Source: Chloroflexota bacterium
GTDB lineage: Bacteria > Chloroflexota > Dehalococcoidia > Lucifugimonadales > JACPQL01
DNA length: 64,000 bases
Direction: 5' to 3'
Assembly (NCBI GenBank): GCA_016190445.1
Contig: JACPQL010000023.1
Coordinates: forward strand, 25,611-89,610
Shown here: positions 1 to 9,596 of the stretch, one piece after another
Layout of the letters: each line of letters begins with the position of its first letter
How positions within the stretch are numbered: position 1 is the stretch's first letter
Program-made: the position numbers and the translations under genes
The notes under the pieces: generated by a model
Told to the model about the DNA's origin: nothing
Database searches by the model: none
The model's input: only the letters and a program-made list of their open reading frames with translations

Positions 1-803
1 ACCTGGATAAAGGGCCTGCCACCACCATCGCCAATGGTGGTGACCGTCGGCTCCAGGTAGAGATCGGAGTTGCCTCCTGGCCTGAGAACAAAGTAGACCT
101 CTTTTTCCCTGTTGCCTTGGGAGGGGCTGAGCAGCTTCTCCGCGCCTGAGGCGCCAACCAGTTCAGCCACTGCCCTGCCCCTGAGGTCCTCTGGAGTCGA
201 GCCGAAGATAGCGCCCGCCGCCGGGTTCGAGTCCAGGACAAGGCCACCGTGGTCCAGAACAATCACCGGGACAGGGCTGGACTCGAAAAGGCCACGGTAC
301 TTCATCTCCGAAGACCGCAGGGCAACGGCAGCGAGTTCGGCGCGCCGGTGCGCACTCTTCTCCCGCTCGACTCGCTGTCCCACAAAGACGGCAAGGGCAT
401 CCACGATACCGATCTGAACAACTTCGGCCACGCCCTCCAGGCCCGGATGGAAGACGACGACGTTCGGTATGACAAGAAGCGTGCACCAGGCGGCAGTGGC
501 GACAGAGCCTGTAAAGCCAAAGTTCAGAGCAGCGTACACCACGGGGATGAAGAACATAGAGACAGGTATGAAGGTAAGGCTGTGGAAGTGGCCTGGCACA
601 CTCTGAAGGAGATCGAGACTCTCGACGGCGAAGTGGACTATGCCCACAATCAACACCAGCGCTTGGACGGCCCAGAAGCGCCTGTCCATGAACTGCGGGC
701 GGTATGGGTAAAGCAGGCGCCTAGCTCGTTCGAACCAGGCCAGGATGCCGGGAGCGAGACGGACTGGCGAGGTCTGCGTAGTACCCACGTCGGGCCGGCT
801 CAT
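1..803 (-). CDS. PAS-domain membrane sensor histidine kinase, N-terminal part (runs off the left edge)
   Basis: Minus-strand reading from ATG at 801-803: MSRPDVGTTQ...FWAVQALVLIVGIVHFAVESL (membrane segments), then SEMKYRGLFESSPVPVIVLDHGGLVLDSNPAAGAIFG (PAS fold). The start overlaps the stop of the downstream-numbered response regulator (ATGA coupling). Open to the window edge. Confidence 0.8.
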   Translation of the reverse strand, partial: MSRPDVGTTQTSPVRLAPGILAWFERARRLLYPYRPQFMDRRFWAVQALVLIVGIVHFAVESLDLLQSVPGHFHSLTFIPVSMFFIPVVYAALNFGFTGSVATAAWCTLLVIPNVVVFHPGLEGVAEVVQIGIVDALAVFVGQRVEREKSAHRRAELAAVALRSSEMKYRGLFESSPVPVIVLDHGGLVLDSNPAAGAIFGSTPEDLRGRAVAELVGASGAEKLLSPSQGNREKEVYFVLRPGGNSDLYLEPTVTTIGDGGGRPFIQ

Positions 804-1477
804 ATTCGCTCCTCTTCCAGGCTGACCCACCGTCGGGAGAGGGCATACAGCACAGCTTCCGTGCGAGAGGAGACACCAAGCTTGGCAAGAATGTTGTTGA
901 AGTGTCCCTCCACGGTGCGAACGCTGATGCCCAGTGTTTCAGCGATGGCCTTGTTCCTGAGGCCCTTCGCCGCCAGCACCACAACCTCACGCTCCCGAGA
1001 GGTGAGCTCCTCTGCCGGACCCTGTTCCACCGCTACGCGGCGGTGCCCCCAGAGCCGGGCCACCTTCACCGCAATAGCGGGGTGGAGGACCGGCTCGCCC
1101 CTGTGGACGCTCCGGACCGCCTCTACCAGCTCATTCGCCCGGGCGGTCTTCAGCAAATACCCTGTGGCGCCAGCCTCCATCAGGGCCAGGATGTAGTCGT
1201 CGTCGTCATAGGCGGTCAGCATCAGTGCTTTGGTCTTGGGGGACTGTTCCCCCATCCGGCGGACCACCTCGATCCCGCTGAGTTTGGGCAACCGGATATC
1301 CAAAATGGCCACGTCCGGCTGGAGGCGCCCCACCAGCTCCAGGGCCTGCTCACCGTCACCGGCCTCCCCCACCACCTCCAGGTCTGGGTGTTGCTCCAGG
1401 ATGCGGCGCGTACCTTCACGCACCAGCGCGTGGTCCTCCGCCAGTACAATCCGGATGGCCGGCACTTTCTCCTCCAA
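800..1477 (-). CDS. NarL/LuxR-family response regulator
   Basis: Receiver domain (VLAEDHALVREGTRRIL, VAILDIRLPKLSG, LLKTA) plus LuxR-type HTH (ELTSREREVVVLAAKGLRNKAIAETLGISVRTVEGHFNNILAKLGV). Confidence 0.95.
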   Translation of the reverse strand: MEEKVPAIRIVLAEDHALVREGTRRILEQHPDLEVVGEAGDGEQALELVGRLQPDVAILDIRLPKLSGIEVVRRMGEQSPKTKALMLTAYDDDDYILALMEAGATGYLLKTARANELVEAVRSVHRGEPVLHPAIAVKVARLWGHRRVAVEQGPAEELTSREREVVVLAAKGLRNKAIAETLGISVRTVEGHFNNILAKLGVSSRTEAVLYALSRRWVSLEEERI

Positions 1478-1693
1478 TCCTGCGCTTTCATTCTAGCACT
1501 TCAGGACATCGTGGGAGCCGTGCAAGCACCCCTTGAACCAAGTGATGTCACCTTCCCGCAGGCAGGTGTTTCCACCCGCTTCCGATAGGCGCTTCCTCGG
1601 ATGTCGGAATCTGTCGCGTCCCCCATACTGTGGGATGGAAGATTGGCCAGCAGGTGGTCTGATTCCATAGAAGCCTCTGGCTAGAAACGGGCT

Positions 1694-2629
1694 GTGGAGA
1701 CGATGGACAGACAAGAAAACTATCGCAAGTGGCAGGTGAGCCGTCGGCGACTGCTTAAGTTGGCGGGGGTGGCCGGGGTGGCCGCCGTGGCTGCACCTCT
1801 GTTGCCCACGCTGCTGACCAAAATTGGCGGCGCCTCTGCTGAAAGCGACGGCACTGGGAAGAAGGCGAGCAGGCGCCAGTGGGCCATGGTCATTGACCTG
1901 CGCAAGTGTGAGGGGTGTGTGACCAAGGACCAGGCGCCCCAGTGCATAGAGGGGTGCAACAAGGAGCACTTCGTCCCACAAGGGCAGGAGTGGATCCGGG
2001 TCTTTGAGATGGAGGGCGCAGGGGGCCACAGCTACTTCCTCCCACGCCCGTGCATGCAGTGCGAGAACCCGCCGTGCGTCAAAGTCTGCCCCGTGGGGGC
2101 CACCTACAGGACCCAGGAGGGCATAGTCCTCGTAAACCACGAGCGGTGCATCGGCTGCCGCATGTGCATGGCCGCCTGCCCATATGGGGTGCGGGTCTTC
2201 AACTGGGACCAGCCGGAGAACCCGCCAGGGGCCACCTTCGCTAGCTACAGCCCCGAGTTCCCTATTCCTCACCGGCGAGGCACGGTGGAGAAGTGCATGC
2301 TCTGCGCCCACCGGGTCAAAGACGGCAAGATTCCCGCCTGCGCCGAGGCCTGCCCCATGTACGCCATCTACCTGGGAGACCTGACCGAGGACGTGGCCAC
2401 CAATGGCAAGGAGGTGGTCAAACTCTCCCGCTTCCTGGCGGACACCAACGCCTTCCGCCTGAAGGAGGAGCTGGGGACCCGGCCCCGGGTGTGGTACATC
2501 CCGGGCCACGGCCAGGAGTCTGGCCACACGGTTGATGCGGAGCATCAGCCCATCAAGACGGCGCGCTCCTGGCAGGAGATGGAGGCCACGGATAAGAAGG
2601 CCTCCGCCGAAGATCATGGAGGGCACTAA
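1694..2629 (+). CDS. Tat-exported 4x[4Fe-4S] ferredoxin-like electron-transfer subunit (NrfC/PsrB-like), copy A
   Basis: Twin-Arg signal SRRRLLKLAGVAGVAAVAAPLL; 16 Cys in four clusters (CEGCVTKDQAPQCIEGC, CMQCENPPCVKVCP, CIGCRMCMAACP, CMLCAHRVKDGKIPACAEACP). Confidence 0.93.
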   Translation: METMDRQENYRKWQVSRRRLLKLAGVAGVAAVAAPLLPTLLTKIGGASAESDGTGKKASRRQWAMVIDLRKCEGCVTKDQAPQCIEGCNKEHFVPQGQEWIRVFEMEGAGGHSYFLPRPCMQCENPPCVKVCPVGATYRTQEGIVLVNHERCIGCRMCMAACPYGVRVFNWDQPENPPGATFASYSPEFPIPHRRGTVEKCMLCAHRVKDGKIPACAEACPMYAIYLGDLTEDVATNGKEVVKLSRFLADTNAFRLKEELGTRPRVWYIPGHGQESGHTVDAEHQPIKTARSWQEMEATDKKASAEDHGGH

Positions 2630-3996
2630 TGGAACCTGGTGCTGAGCAAAGACTAGAGGAGGTGGCTCTCCGCCCCCTTACTCATACATCTCGTGGTTGG
2701 TACCTGTGGCTGGGCCTTCTGCTCCTTCTCACCGGCGGCGGCTTCTGGGCCTACTCCACCCAGCTCCAGAGAGGGCTGGCCGCCACCGGAATGCGCGACA
2801 CGGTGGTCTGGGGCCTCTATATCTCCAACTTTGTCTTTTTCAGCGGTGTCAGCATGGCGGGCACCTTTGTCTCCGCCATACTGCGCATCACCGGCGCCGA
2901 GTGGCGTCGGCCTCTCACTCGCGTAGCGGAGCTCACCACCGTCTCTGCCCTGCTGATGACCGCCCTTATGCCGGCGGTGGACATGGGCCGCCCTGACCGC
3001 CTTCTCAACCTGCTCAAGTACGGGCGCCTGGAGTCGCCCCTGATCTGGGACATCCTTGTAATCCCCACGTACCTGACGGCCAGCGCCATCTACCTGTACC
3101 TGTTCCTGATACCGGACGCAGCGGTGCTGCGTGACCGCCTGAAGGGGAAGGCCTCCTGGCTCCGCCAGCGTCTCTACTCCATGGTGGCTGTTGGCTGGCA
3201 TGGCCGGCCGGAGCAGCGGCGGCGGCTGGAGATCGGCGGCGGCGTCATGATGCTCCTGGTCATTCCCATCGGCGTGGCCACCCACTCGGTGGTCTCCTGG
3301 ATCTTCGGCATGACCTATCGCGCCGGATGGAACAGCACCATCTTTGCCCCGTACTTCGCCGTCGGCGCCCTCTACTCCGGCATGGCCATGCTCATCACCA
3401 TCATGATCGTCTTCCGCCGGGTGTACCACCTGGAGGAGTACTTCACGGAGAAGCACTTCCGCTATCTGAGCTACATGCTGGTGGCCTTCGGCGTCATCTA
3501 CCTCTACTTCTCCATCGCCGAGTACCTGACCGTCTCCTACAAGCTGGAGGGCGGAGAAAAGCTCCTCCTCACCGAGCTCTTCTTTGGACGGTATAGCTAT
3601 CTTGTATGGCCAGGCTTCCTGCTTGGGCAGATACTTCCCCTTCTGGTGGCCCTCCGGTGGGCGCGCGCCCTACCCATCCTCTTCACCCTCACCATCCTGG
3701 TGAACGCGGGCATGTGGATCAAGCGGTACATCATCGTCGTGCCCACCCTGGCCAATCCGCTCATGCCCTACGAGTGGGGCGTGTACACCCCCACCTGGGT
3801 GGAATTGGCCATCACCGCGGCCTCCTTCGGGGGCTTTGCCCTGATCATCACACTCTTCGCCAAGCTCTTCCCCATCATCTCCGTTTGGGAGATGACCGAG
3901 GGCGCAGAGATAGCCGCTGCGAAGGAGGAGCCAGGGAGCGCGGCCGCACGGCCGGCAACGCTCGCAGCGCAGTCAGGAGGCCACGGCAATGACTAG
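2629..3996 (+). CDS. NrfD/PsrC-type polytopic quinone-interacting membrane subunit, copy A
   Basis: 455 aa with multiple hydrophobic helices; TAATG overlap with the Fe-S gene; paralogous to 10526..11944. Confidence 0.9.
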   Translation: MEPGAEQRLEEVALRPLTHTSRGWYLWLGLLLLLTGGGFWAYSTQLQRGLAATGMRDTVVWGLYISNFVFFSGVSMAGTFVSAILRITGAEWRRPLTRVAELTTVSALLMTALMPAVDMGRPDRLLNLLKYGRLESPLIWDILVIPTYLTASAIYLYLFLIPDAAVLRDRLKGKASWLRQRLYSMVAVGWHGRPEQRRRLEIGGGVMMLLVIPIGVATHSVVSWIFGMTYRAGWNSTIFAPYFAVGALYSGMAMLITIMIVFRRVYHLEEYFTEKHFRYLSYMLVAFGVIYLYFSIAEYLTVSYKLEGGEKLLLTELFFGRYSYLVWPGFLLGQILPLLVALRWARALPILFTLTILVNAGMWIKRYIIVVPTLANPLMPYEWGVYTPTWVELAITAASFGGFALIITLFAKLFPIISVWEMTEGAEIAAAKEEPGSAAARPATLAAQSGGHGND

Positions 3997-4948
3997 ATTG
4001 TACCGCCAAGCAGTGAGGTGCCTCGCCGTCCTGGCGGCCCTGCTGCTGGCACTGGCGCCACTGGGCCTGGCCCACGGCCAGACCGAGCCGGTGAAGATCA
4101 GGGTGGAGGTCAACGACCGCGGCTTCCAGGGCACCCCCGGCGACTTCACCATCGAGGTGGAGCAGGGCCAGCTCGTGGAGCTCACCTTCGTCTGGGCCCA
4201 CCAGGGCTACATCCACGACGAGCACATCATGGTCCTCAGCGGATACAACCTGGAGTGGGAGAAGATAAGCTCTGAGCAACGGGAGGCCACTCTCCAGTTC
4301 ATTGCCGACAAGGCTGGGACCTTCGACTTCAAGTGTGACCTCGACTGCGAGGTCCACGACTACCTCCAGAAAGGACACCTTAAGGTCGGCAAGGGTGGAG
4401 GCGGCGCTGCTGCCTTTACTCCCACCACACTCACCGTTACCCCCTCCTCCTGGGCAACAGCAGGGGATCCCATCACTCTGACGACCGTCCTCACAGACGA
4501 CAAGGGCGCACCCGTCGCCAAGGCAGATGTGCGCTTCTTCCTGCGCACTGACTTTGCCGGGACCGAGGACGCCATGGAGATAGGCATCGTCAAGACCGAC
4601 ACCAACGGGGTGGCCTTCCTGGACTTCAGGCCCGTCCTTTCGGCCCAGCAGCAGACCATCATCGCTCGCTTCGACGGCAAGGGCATCTACGGCGAGAGCG
4701 GGCAGAGTATAGAGGTCCAGCAGATTGGCGTGCCTGCTCCGGCCTACTCCATGGAGCCCGTGGGCCTCGGTCCCGCGAGCAAGTGGGCCCCTGCGGTGCA
4801 GGTCCAGGAGGCTGCCGCACCCGGCCTCGACCCTGTCCGCTATTGGGCCCAGGTGGCGCTGGCGATGATCATCCTCTCGGTCTGGGCCACCTTTGGCTTC
4901 GTCCTGTACCAGGCACTGGGCGTGGCGCGTGTTCGCGCCAGGAGGTGA
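3989..4948 (+). CDS. Secreted cupredoxin-like plus Ig-like protein with C-terminal TM anchor, copy A
   Basis: Signal peptide; cupredoxin-like core EVEQGQLVELTFVWAHQGYIHDEHIMVLSGY...GTFDFKCDLDCEVHDYLQKGHLKV; then an Ig-like region (LTVTPSSWATAGDPITLTTVLTDDKGAPVAKADVRFFLRT); C-terminal TM. Confidence 0.8.
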   Translation: MTRLYRQAVRCLAVLAALLLALAPLGLAHGQTEPVKIRVEVNDRGFQGTPGDFTIEVEQGQLVELTFVWAHQGYIHDEHIMVLSGYNLEWEKISSEQREATLQFIADKAGTFDFKCDLDCEVHDYLQKGHLKVGKGGGGAAAFTPTTLTVTPSSWATAGDPITLTTVLTDDKGAPVAKADVRFFLRTDFAGTEDAMEIGIVKTDTNGVAFLDFRPVLSAQQQTIIARFDGKGIYGESGQSIEVQQIGVPAPAYSMEPVGLGPASKWAPAVQVQEAAAPGLDPVRYWAQVALAMIILSVWATFGFVLYQALGVARVRARR

Positions 4949-5019
4949 GTGCAAGCATGCGTTGAACGCAGTCCGGCTCCCACAGCCCTGCCCAAAAGAG
5001 ATTCCATGAGGAGGTAAAC

Positions 5020-5892
5020 ATGGCCCACAAGAGAGATATCTGGAAGCTGGCCGCCTTTGGCCTGCTGGTTCTGGCCCTAGCGGTGGTGGTGGCCTGTGGC
5101 GGAGTCTCCCAGACGGAATTCGACGCTGCCAAGAAAGATGCTGCGGACCAGGCCCAGAAGGCAGCGGCCCTCCAGCAGCAGCTCTCCTCCAACATCCAGC
5201 AGCTCTCGCAGCTCCAGCAGCAGGTTGCCGCCAAGGAGGGGGATGTCAAGAAAGCCCAGGACCAGCTTGCTGCCAAGGAGAAGGAGCTTGACGACCTTCA
5301 GAAGGCAGCAGGGAAGTTGGCAGGTGCCACTGTCCTTCAGTACTCGAAGATAGTGCCCACACCTACACCTCGGCCCACCCCCACGCCGCTCCCGGCGGGC
5401 GTCACGCCTCCACCTGCGGCCAAACCGGATGCTGCGTTCCTCAACGAGGTGCTCCCCTTCGCCATCTACGCGGAGACCCTCGGGACCACGAGCGTCAGCA
5501 AGTACGGGTACGCCGCCTACGGCTACAATGAGTTCTCTCTGTGTAATCCACAAGCGATATTCAATCGTGGCAGCAAGCTCGTCTGGCGATTTGAGGTCAT
5601 AGATACCTCCACAGGGAAGCGCATCACCAGCGAGGAGGGCGCCACAGTCAAGGTCAAGGTGCCAGGCATTGACGCCATGACGGCGCGGTATTCCAAGCGG
5701 GCTGGCGTAGGGCCATGGACATGGGCTGTGGGCTGGGACATCCCCCCGGACTACCCCCTGGGTTCCCTGGACTGGTCCATCACCGTTGCCACCAAGGATG
5801 GGCGCAATTATGAGTGGAGGCCGCCCTTCGTAAACAAGCCCGGGACAGAGACCTCCCGGCCGGAGGATAGCCGGGTCCAGATAGTCCCGTAA
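5020..5892 (+). CDS. Lipoprotein with coiled-coil stalk and C-terminal beta domain, copy A
   Basis: Lipobox LALAVVVACGG; Gln/Lys-rich heptad region; Pro/Thr linker PTPTPRPTPTPLP; C-terminal domain homologous to 13358..14197. Confidence 0.8.
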   Translation: MAHKRDIWKLAAFGLLVLALAVVVACGGVSQTEFDAAKKDAADQAQKAAALQQQLSSNIQQLSQLQQQVAAKEGDVKKAQDQLAAKEKELDDLQKAAGKLAGATVLQYSKIVPTPTPRPTPTPLPAGVTPPPAAKPDAAFLNEVLPFAIYAETLGTTSVSKYGYAAYGYNEFSLCNPQAIFNRGSKLVWRFEVIDTSTGKRITSEEGATVKVKVPGIDAMTARYSKRAGVGPWTWAVGWDIPPDYPLGSLDWSITVATKDGRNYEWRPPFVNKPGTETSRPEDSRVQIVP

Positions 5893-5906
5893 CGTCATAT
5901 ACCGAG

Positions 5907-5940
5907 CCCTGAGGGGGAGGAGAGCACCTCCCCCTCAGGG
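5907..5940. terminator. Stem-loop terminator candidate
   Basis: Perfect 14-bp inverted repeat CCCTGAGGGGGAGG-AGAGCA-CCTCCCCCTCAGGG just after the 5892 stop. Confidence 0.6.
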
Positions 5941-6039
5941 GGATAGAAGCCTTCGGCATTGGTAGACCCAGGCCAAGGCATAGACACTAGGTCACAGACT
6001 GTGGGCAATATACGGTCAGTAGAAAGGAAATGGTAATCC

Positions 6040-7620
6040 ATGGGTCGCGCACATCATCGAAAGCTCAGGCGGATGAACATAGTGGTGCCCTGGCTGGCTA
6101 TCGTGGTCCTGGTGGGACTGCTGGCGGCGTGTACCGGCGAGCAGGCGCAGCCTACTCCTACCCCGACCACTGCACCGACCGCTACTGCGCCCGCAACGCC
6201 TACCAACCCCACGCCAACTCCAACGCCTGTTCCTCTGAAGTTGCTTAAGACCTCCCCTGAAACGGGCCCCATAGGCACGGCATTCACCGTCACTGGCGAA
6301 GGGCTGCCCGCTGGCAAGCAGGTGGAGTTTGTCTGGGTCACATGGGACGGCTCCTATGTTACCAACGTCACCGCCAATGACGCCCGATTCGGGGAGCGAA
6401 AGTTTGTGACGAAGCGGGTCCCAATGAAGACCGCCGGAGTCAATGCCCAGGGTCAGGTGTCGGTGGCCCTCACCGCCCCCGAGGACTATGGTGAGGTGCA
6501 CGATATTTACGCCGTGATGGACGGGGCGGACGTAGGCAAGGCAGGGTTCCGCATTGCCCGCAACGCTACCATATCCCCCACCAGCGGCCCTGTGGGCACC
6601 CCTATCACCATCACAGTGAAGGGACTCGCAACGGGCGCCTATGTCAATACCATGGCCATCCGCTATGACAACAAATACACGGGCTTCGTGTCAGCGGTCA
6701 CTACCCGTGGCAGCGCCACCTTTCAGATACGAGCAGCCGGCCCTGTAGGAGAGCGCGTCATCCAACTCACGGCGGCCAGCCCTGGCGTGCCATTTCTCAA
6801 CGTACAGCAGTCAGGCACAAAGAGTGTCCCCAACATGGACTTGAAGTTCACCTTCAATGTTACTGAAGGCTCGCCAGTTCCAGCTCCCAGCATAGAGTGG
6901 CCAACCCCCAACCGTATTAATAGGCTGAGCGATGCTATCCCCAAGACCGTCACGGCGCCGAGCATCTCAGCCAAGCTTGAACCTGCCATCGGCCCGACCC
7001 TGACCCAAACAACTCTGCGTGCTAGCGGGCTGTCCCCCAACACTGAGGTAGAGCTGCTTTGGGTAACCGGCCGGGGTAGCGACGCTCTGGGGACTAGGTA
7101 TCTGGCCGAGATACCGATCCGAAAGGCTACCAGTGGTGCCGATGGCTCCCTCACTGCTCCGTTCCAGATCACCGACGACCGGGGCGGCTGGCAAGCGGTA
7201 AAAATAGTCCAAGGGGATAAAGTGTTAGCGGAGGTCCCCTTCTACCTGGAGCGCAGCATCGTGGGGGTGGGGGTGACCCCTCAGCGAGTAAAGGCCGGCG
7301 AGACCTTTACGGTGAATATCAAGGGCGCTGGCTGGACGCAGTTGGACAAAGGCGTCGCCGTGACCTACGACAACGCTTACATCGGCTACGCATGCGGCGT
7401 AACCAGCAGCGGTGACATCACAATGTACCTGGTAGCCACTGGGGAGCCTGGGATTCACCTGATTGACCTGTACCCCATGATCTACCACGACAAAAACGAC
7501 CCAACCCCGGAGTTCTGGAACTATGAGTTGCCCCAGTTGACAGCCCTGGATGATCAGCCTGGCCTGGCACTGGGATATGGGCTGCCCATCATGCGCCTGG
7601 CGGTGGAGGTTGTGAAGTAA
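6040..7620 (+). CDS. Repeat lipoprotein with IPT/TIG-like domains, copy A
   Basis: Lipobox VGLLAACTG; PT-rich linker; at least three to four repeats of the type SPETGPIGTAFTVTGEGLPAGKQVEFVWVTWDGS / PTSGPVGTPITITVKGL / TPQRVKAGETFTVNIKGAGW. Confidence 0.8.
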   Translation: MGRAHHRKLRRMNIVVPWLAIVVLVGLLAACTGEQAQPTPTPTTAPTATAPATPTNPTPTPTPVPLKLLKTSPETGPIGTAFTVTGEGLPAGKQVEFVWVTWDGSYVTNVTANDARFGERKFVTKRVPMKTAGVNAQGQVSVALTAPEDYGEVHDIYAVMDGADVGKAGFRIARNATISPTSGPVGTPITITVKGLATGAYVNTMAIRYDNKYTGFVSAVTTRGSATFQIRAAGPVGERVIQLTAASPGVPFLNVQQSGTKSVPNMDLKFTFNVTEGSPVPAPSIEWPTPNRINRLSDAIPKTVTAPSISAKLEPAIGPTLTQTTLRASGLSPNTEVELLWVTGRGSDALGTRYLAEIPIRKATSGADGSLTAPFQITDDRGGWQAVKIVQGDKVLAEVPFYLERSIVGVGVTPQRVKAGETFTVNIKGAGWTQLDKGVAVTYDNAYIGYACGVTSSGDITMYLVATGEPGIHLIDLYPMIYHDKNDPTPEFWNYELPQLTALDDQPGLALGYGLPIMRLAVEVVK

Positions 7621-7630
7621 GAGAACCAAG

Positions 7631-8167
7631 ATGCTCCACGGCGCGGGCGTGAAGGAGGCGGTGGTATCCTGGTTGCCTCTACGTGTGGTAGAGGGCCGCA
7701 AAAGGTCCATCGGGGTTCTGGGCACAGCAGCCATTGTCTTCTCTGCTTTGATAGGGCTATCTGTAGCTTGCGGGGGTCGCACGGGGGGAGGAGCTATTCT
7801 CCCACCGGCGACCCCCGCCTCCGCAGCGGCCCCGACTCCCACGCCCGTGGCGTTGAGGCTGCTCAAAGTCAGCCCCGAGGAGGGGGCCGCCGGCACAGCC
7901 ATAACTGTTACGGGAGATAGTCTGCCTCCTGGCAAGGTTGTGGAACTCGTGTGGGCAGCAAGGATGGACGATAGCGAGATGAAGCACGAGCGCTTCTCCG
8001 TCGGCAGCCCAGTTGCTGACGCCACAGGTGAGTTCACTGCATCCGTCACAGCCATGGCCATATCGGACCACTGCGAGCTCTATGACATTTATGCCGTTGT
8101 AGAAGGGGAGGCGCTCGCCAAAGGTGGCTTCCGCGTGCCGCAACCAGGGGGTTCACCCTTATTCTGA
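7631..8167 (+). pseudogene. Truncated paralogue of the IPT/TIG-like lipoprotein (first repeat only)
   Basis: 178 aa with lipobox LSVACGG and one repeat (LRLLKVSPEEGAAGTAITVTGDSLPPGKVVELVWAARMDDS). A remnant of the family C-terminus (GYNLPIFR, then frameshifted VEVV) lies downstream at 8224-8270. Confidence 0.6.
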
Positions 8168-8269
8168 CCTATCCCTAAGTAGGGTGCCGGTAGGCACCCC
8201 ATTATTACCCCGGCCTAGAGCCGGGATACAACCTGCCCATCTTCCGCCCGGGGTAGAAGTGGTGGAGTA

Positions 8270-8713
8270 GTGGACCGAGAGCCAAATGCCCATAGCAAGC
8301 GCCTTCTGGCGCTCTGTGGGGTGGTGTTCCTTCTCGTTGGCCTGTGGGTCTCGGCTAGCTGTGGAGGCGGCAGCCAGCCCACTCCACAGCCCACCCCAAC
8401 CCCAACCGTTCTGAGCCTGGACCCGGCGCTGGTGGCGGCGGGAAAGGCGGCGGCCCAGAAGTACCGCTGCCTGGACTGCCACTCGGTGGATGGCTTCCCC
8501 ATGTTTGGGCCCACCTGGAAGGGCATCTACGGGAGCCAGCTTGCCTTCACCGATGGCACGACGGCTGTGGCCGATGACAGCTACCTTGCCGAGTCCATCA
8601 GGAATCCTTTGGGCAAGGTAGTCCTGGGCTTTGACACCCCCATGCCACCCCAGCTACCCGTCTCTGACGAAGAGATCGGCGCCATCATCGCCTACATCAA
8701 AAGCCTGAGATAA
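8270..8713 (+). CDS. Monoheme cytochrome c lipoprotein
   Basis: Lipobox VSASCGGG; heme motif CLDCH; distal Met candidate in DTPMPPQLP; ends EIGAIIAYIKSLR, as in class I cytochromes c. Confidence 0.88.
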   Translation: MDREPNAHSKRLLALCGVVFLLVGLWVSASCGGGSQPTPQPTPTPTVLSLDPALVAAGKAAAQKYRCLDCHSVDGFPMFGPTWKGIYGSQLAFTDGTTAVADDSYLAESIRNPLGKVVLGFDTPMPPQLPVSDEEIGAIIAYIKSLR

Positions 8714-8888
8714 GCGTCGCTCCAAAGCTGGACACAGGCGTGGCGTTCCCTGACGGAAACCAGAGCCTCCCCTACGCTCGCACAGGGTCCCCTCCCCTGC
8801 CCTCATCCCCCTCCCCTGCGCGAGGCATAGGCCGGTGAAGACCGCTGGCCTTGACCCCCGGTAATGGCGGCCCGATACTGTGCTACGT

Positions 8889-8963
<75 letters not shown>

Positions 8964-9191
8964 CCCTGCTAGTCTCAGACCTCCGCCTGTCCCTGCCATG
9001 AGGGACGTCTTTGTCCCATCTCCATAGGACAGCCCTGTCCCCTACAGCCGCCTAGTGAAAACTCTCACTAGATGACAGCGTTGGGGTGACTCCGCGCCTA
9101 TGCTATGTGTACAGTTCGGGTGGTGACACCTGGCCAGGACCCAACAGGCGTCGGGCAAAGACCACGCCTTCGATGTCCAAGGGGGGACCCA

Positions 9192-9578
9192 ATGGCGCCT
9201 CTGAAGGCTCTGGTGGTGGACGACTCAGCCCCAATGCGAGAGGCGATGAAGGAAGCAATGCGGAGCATCCGCGAGTGTCTTGTGGTTGGCGAAGGTGGGG
9301 ATGGCCTGGAGGCGCTGGAGCTGGCACGCCAGCTCCGCCCAGACCTGGTGATCATGGACATCAACATGCCTCGCATGGGTGGCCTGGAGGCGACTCGGCG
9401 GCTCAAGGTGGAGCTACCGGATACCCAGGTCGTGCTGGTCAGCACCTCCCTGGAGCCTGAGGTGCGGGAGGAGGCGCTGAGATGCGGAGGAGCGGCCTGC
9501 CTGGAGAAAGGGCCGGAGCTGTGGCAGGGGCTCCAGGCGGTAGTATCTCAGCTTGCCCAGCTCTCCCCAGCCAGTTGA
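9192..9578 (+). CDS. Single-domain CheY-like response regulator
   Basis: KALVVDDSAPMREAMKEAMRS...DLVIMDINMPRMGGLEATRRL...ACLEKG; no output domain. Confidence 0.88.
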   Translation: MAPLKALVVDDSAPMREAMKEAMRSIRECLVVGEGGDGLEALELARQLRPDLVIMDINMPRMGGLEATRRLKVELPDTQVVLVSTSLEPEVREEALRCGGAACLEKGPELWQGLQAVVSQLAQLSPAS

Positions 9579-9596
9579 TACGTGAGGCACTACGCT

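Noticed and set aside
249-1196. Plus-strand ORF of 315 aa
   Set aside because: Antisense to the well-supported kinase/response-regulator pair; composition typical of a GC-rich shadow frame.
1493-2626. Minus-strand ORF of 377 aa
   Set aside because: Lies exactly opposite the Fe-S protein gene, His/Gly/Pro-rich, no recognisable motif.
3875-4954. Minus-strand ORF of 359 aa
   Set aside because: Shadow of the cupredoxin/Ig gene; low-complexity translation.
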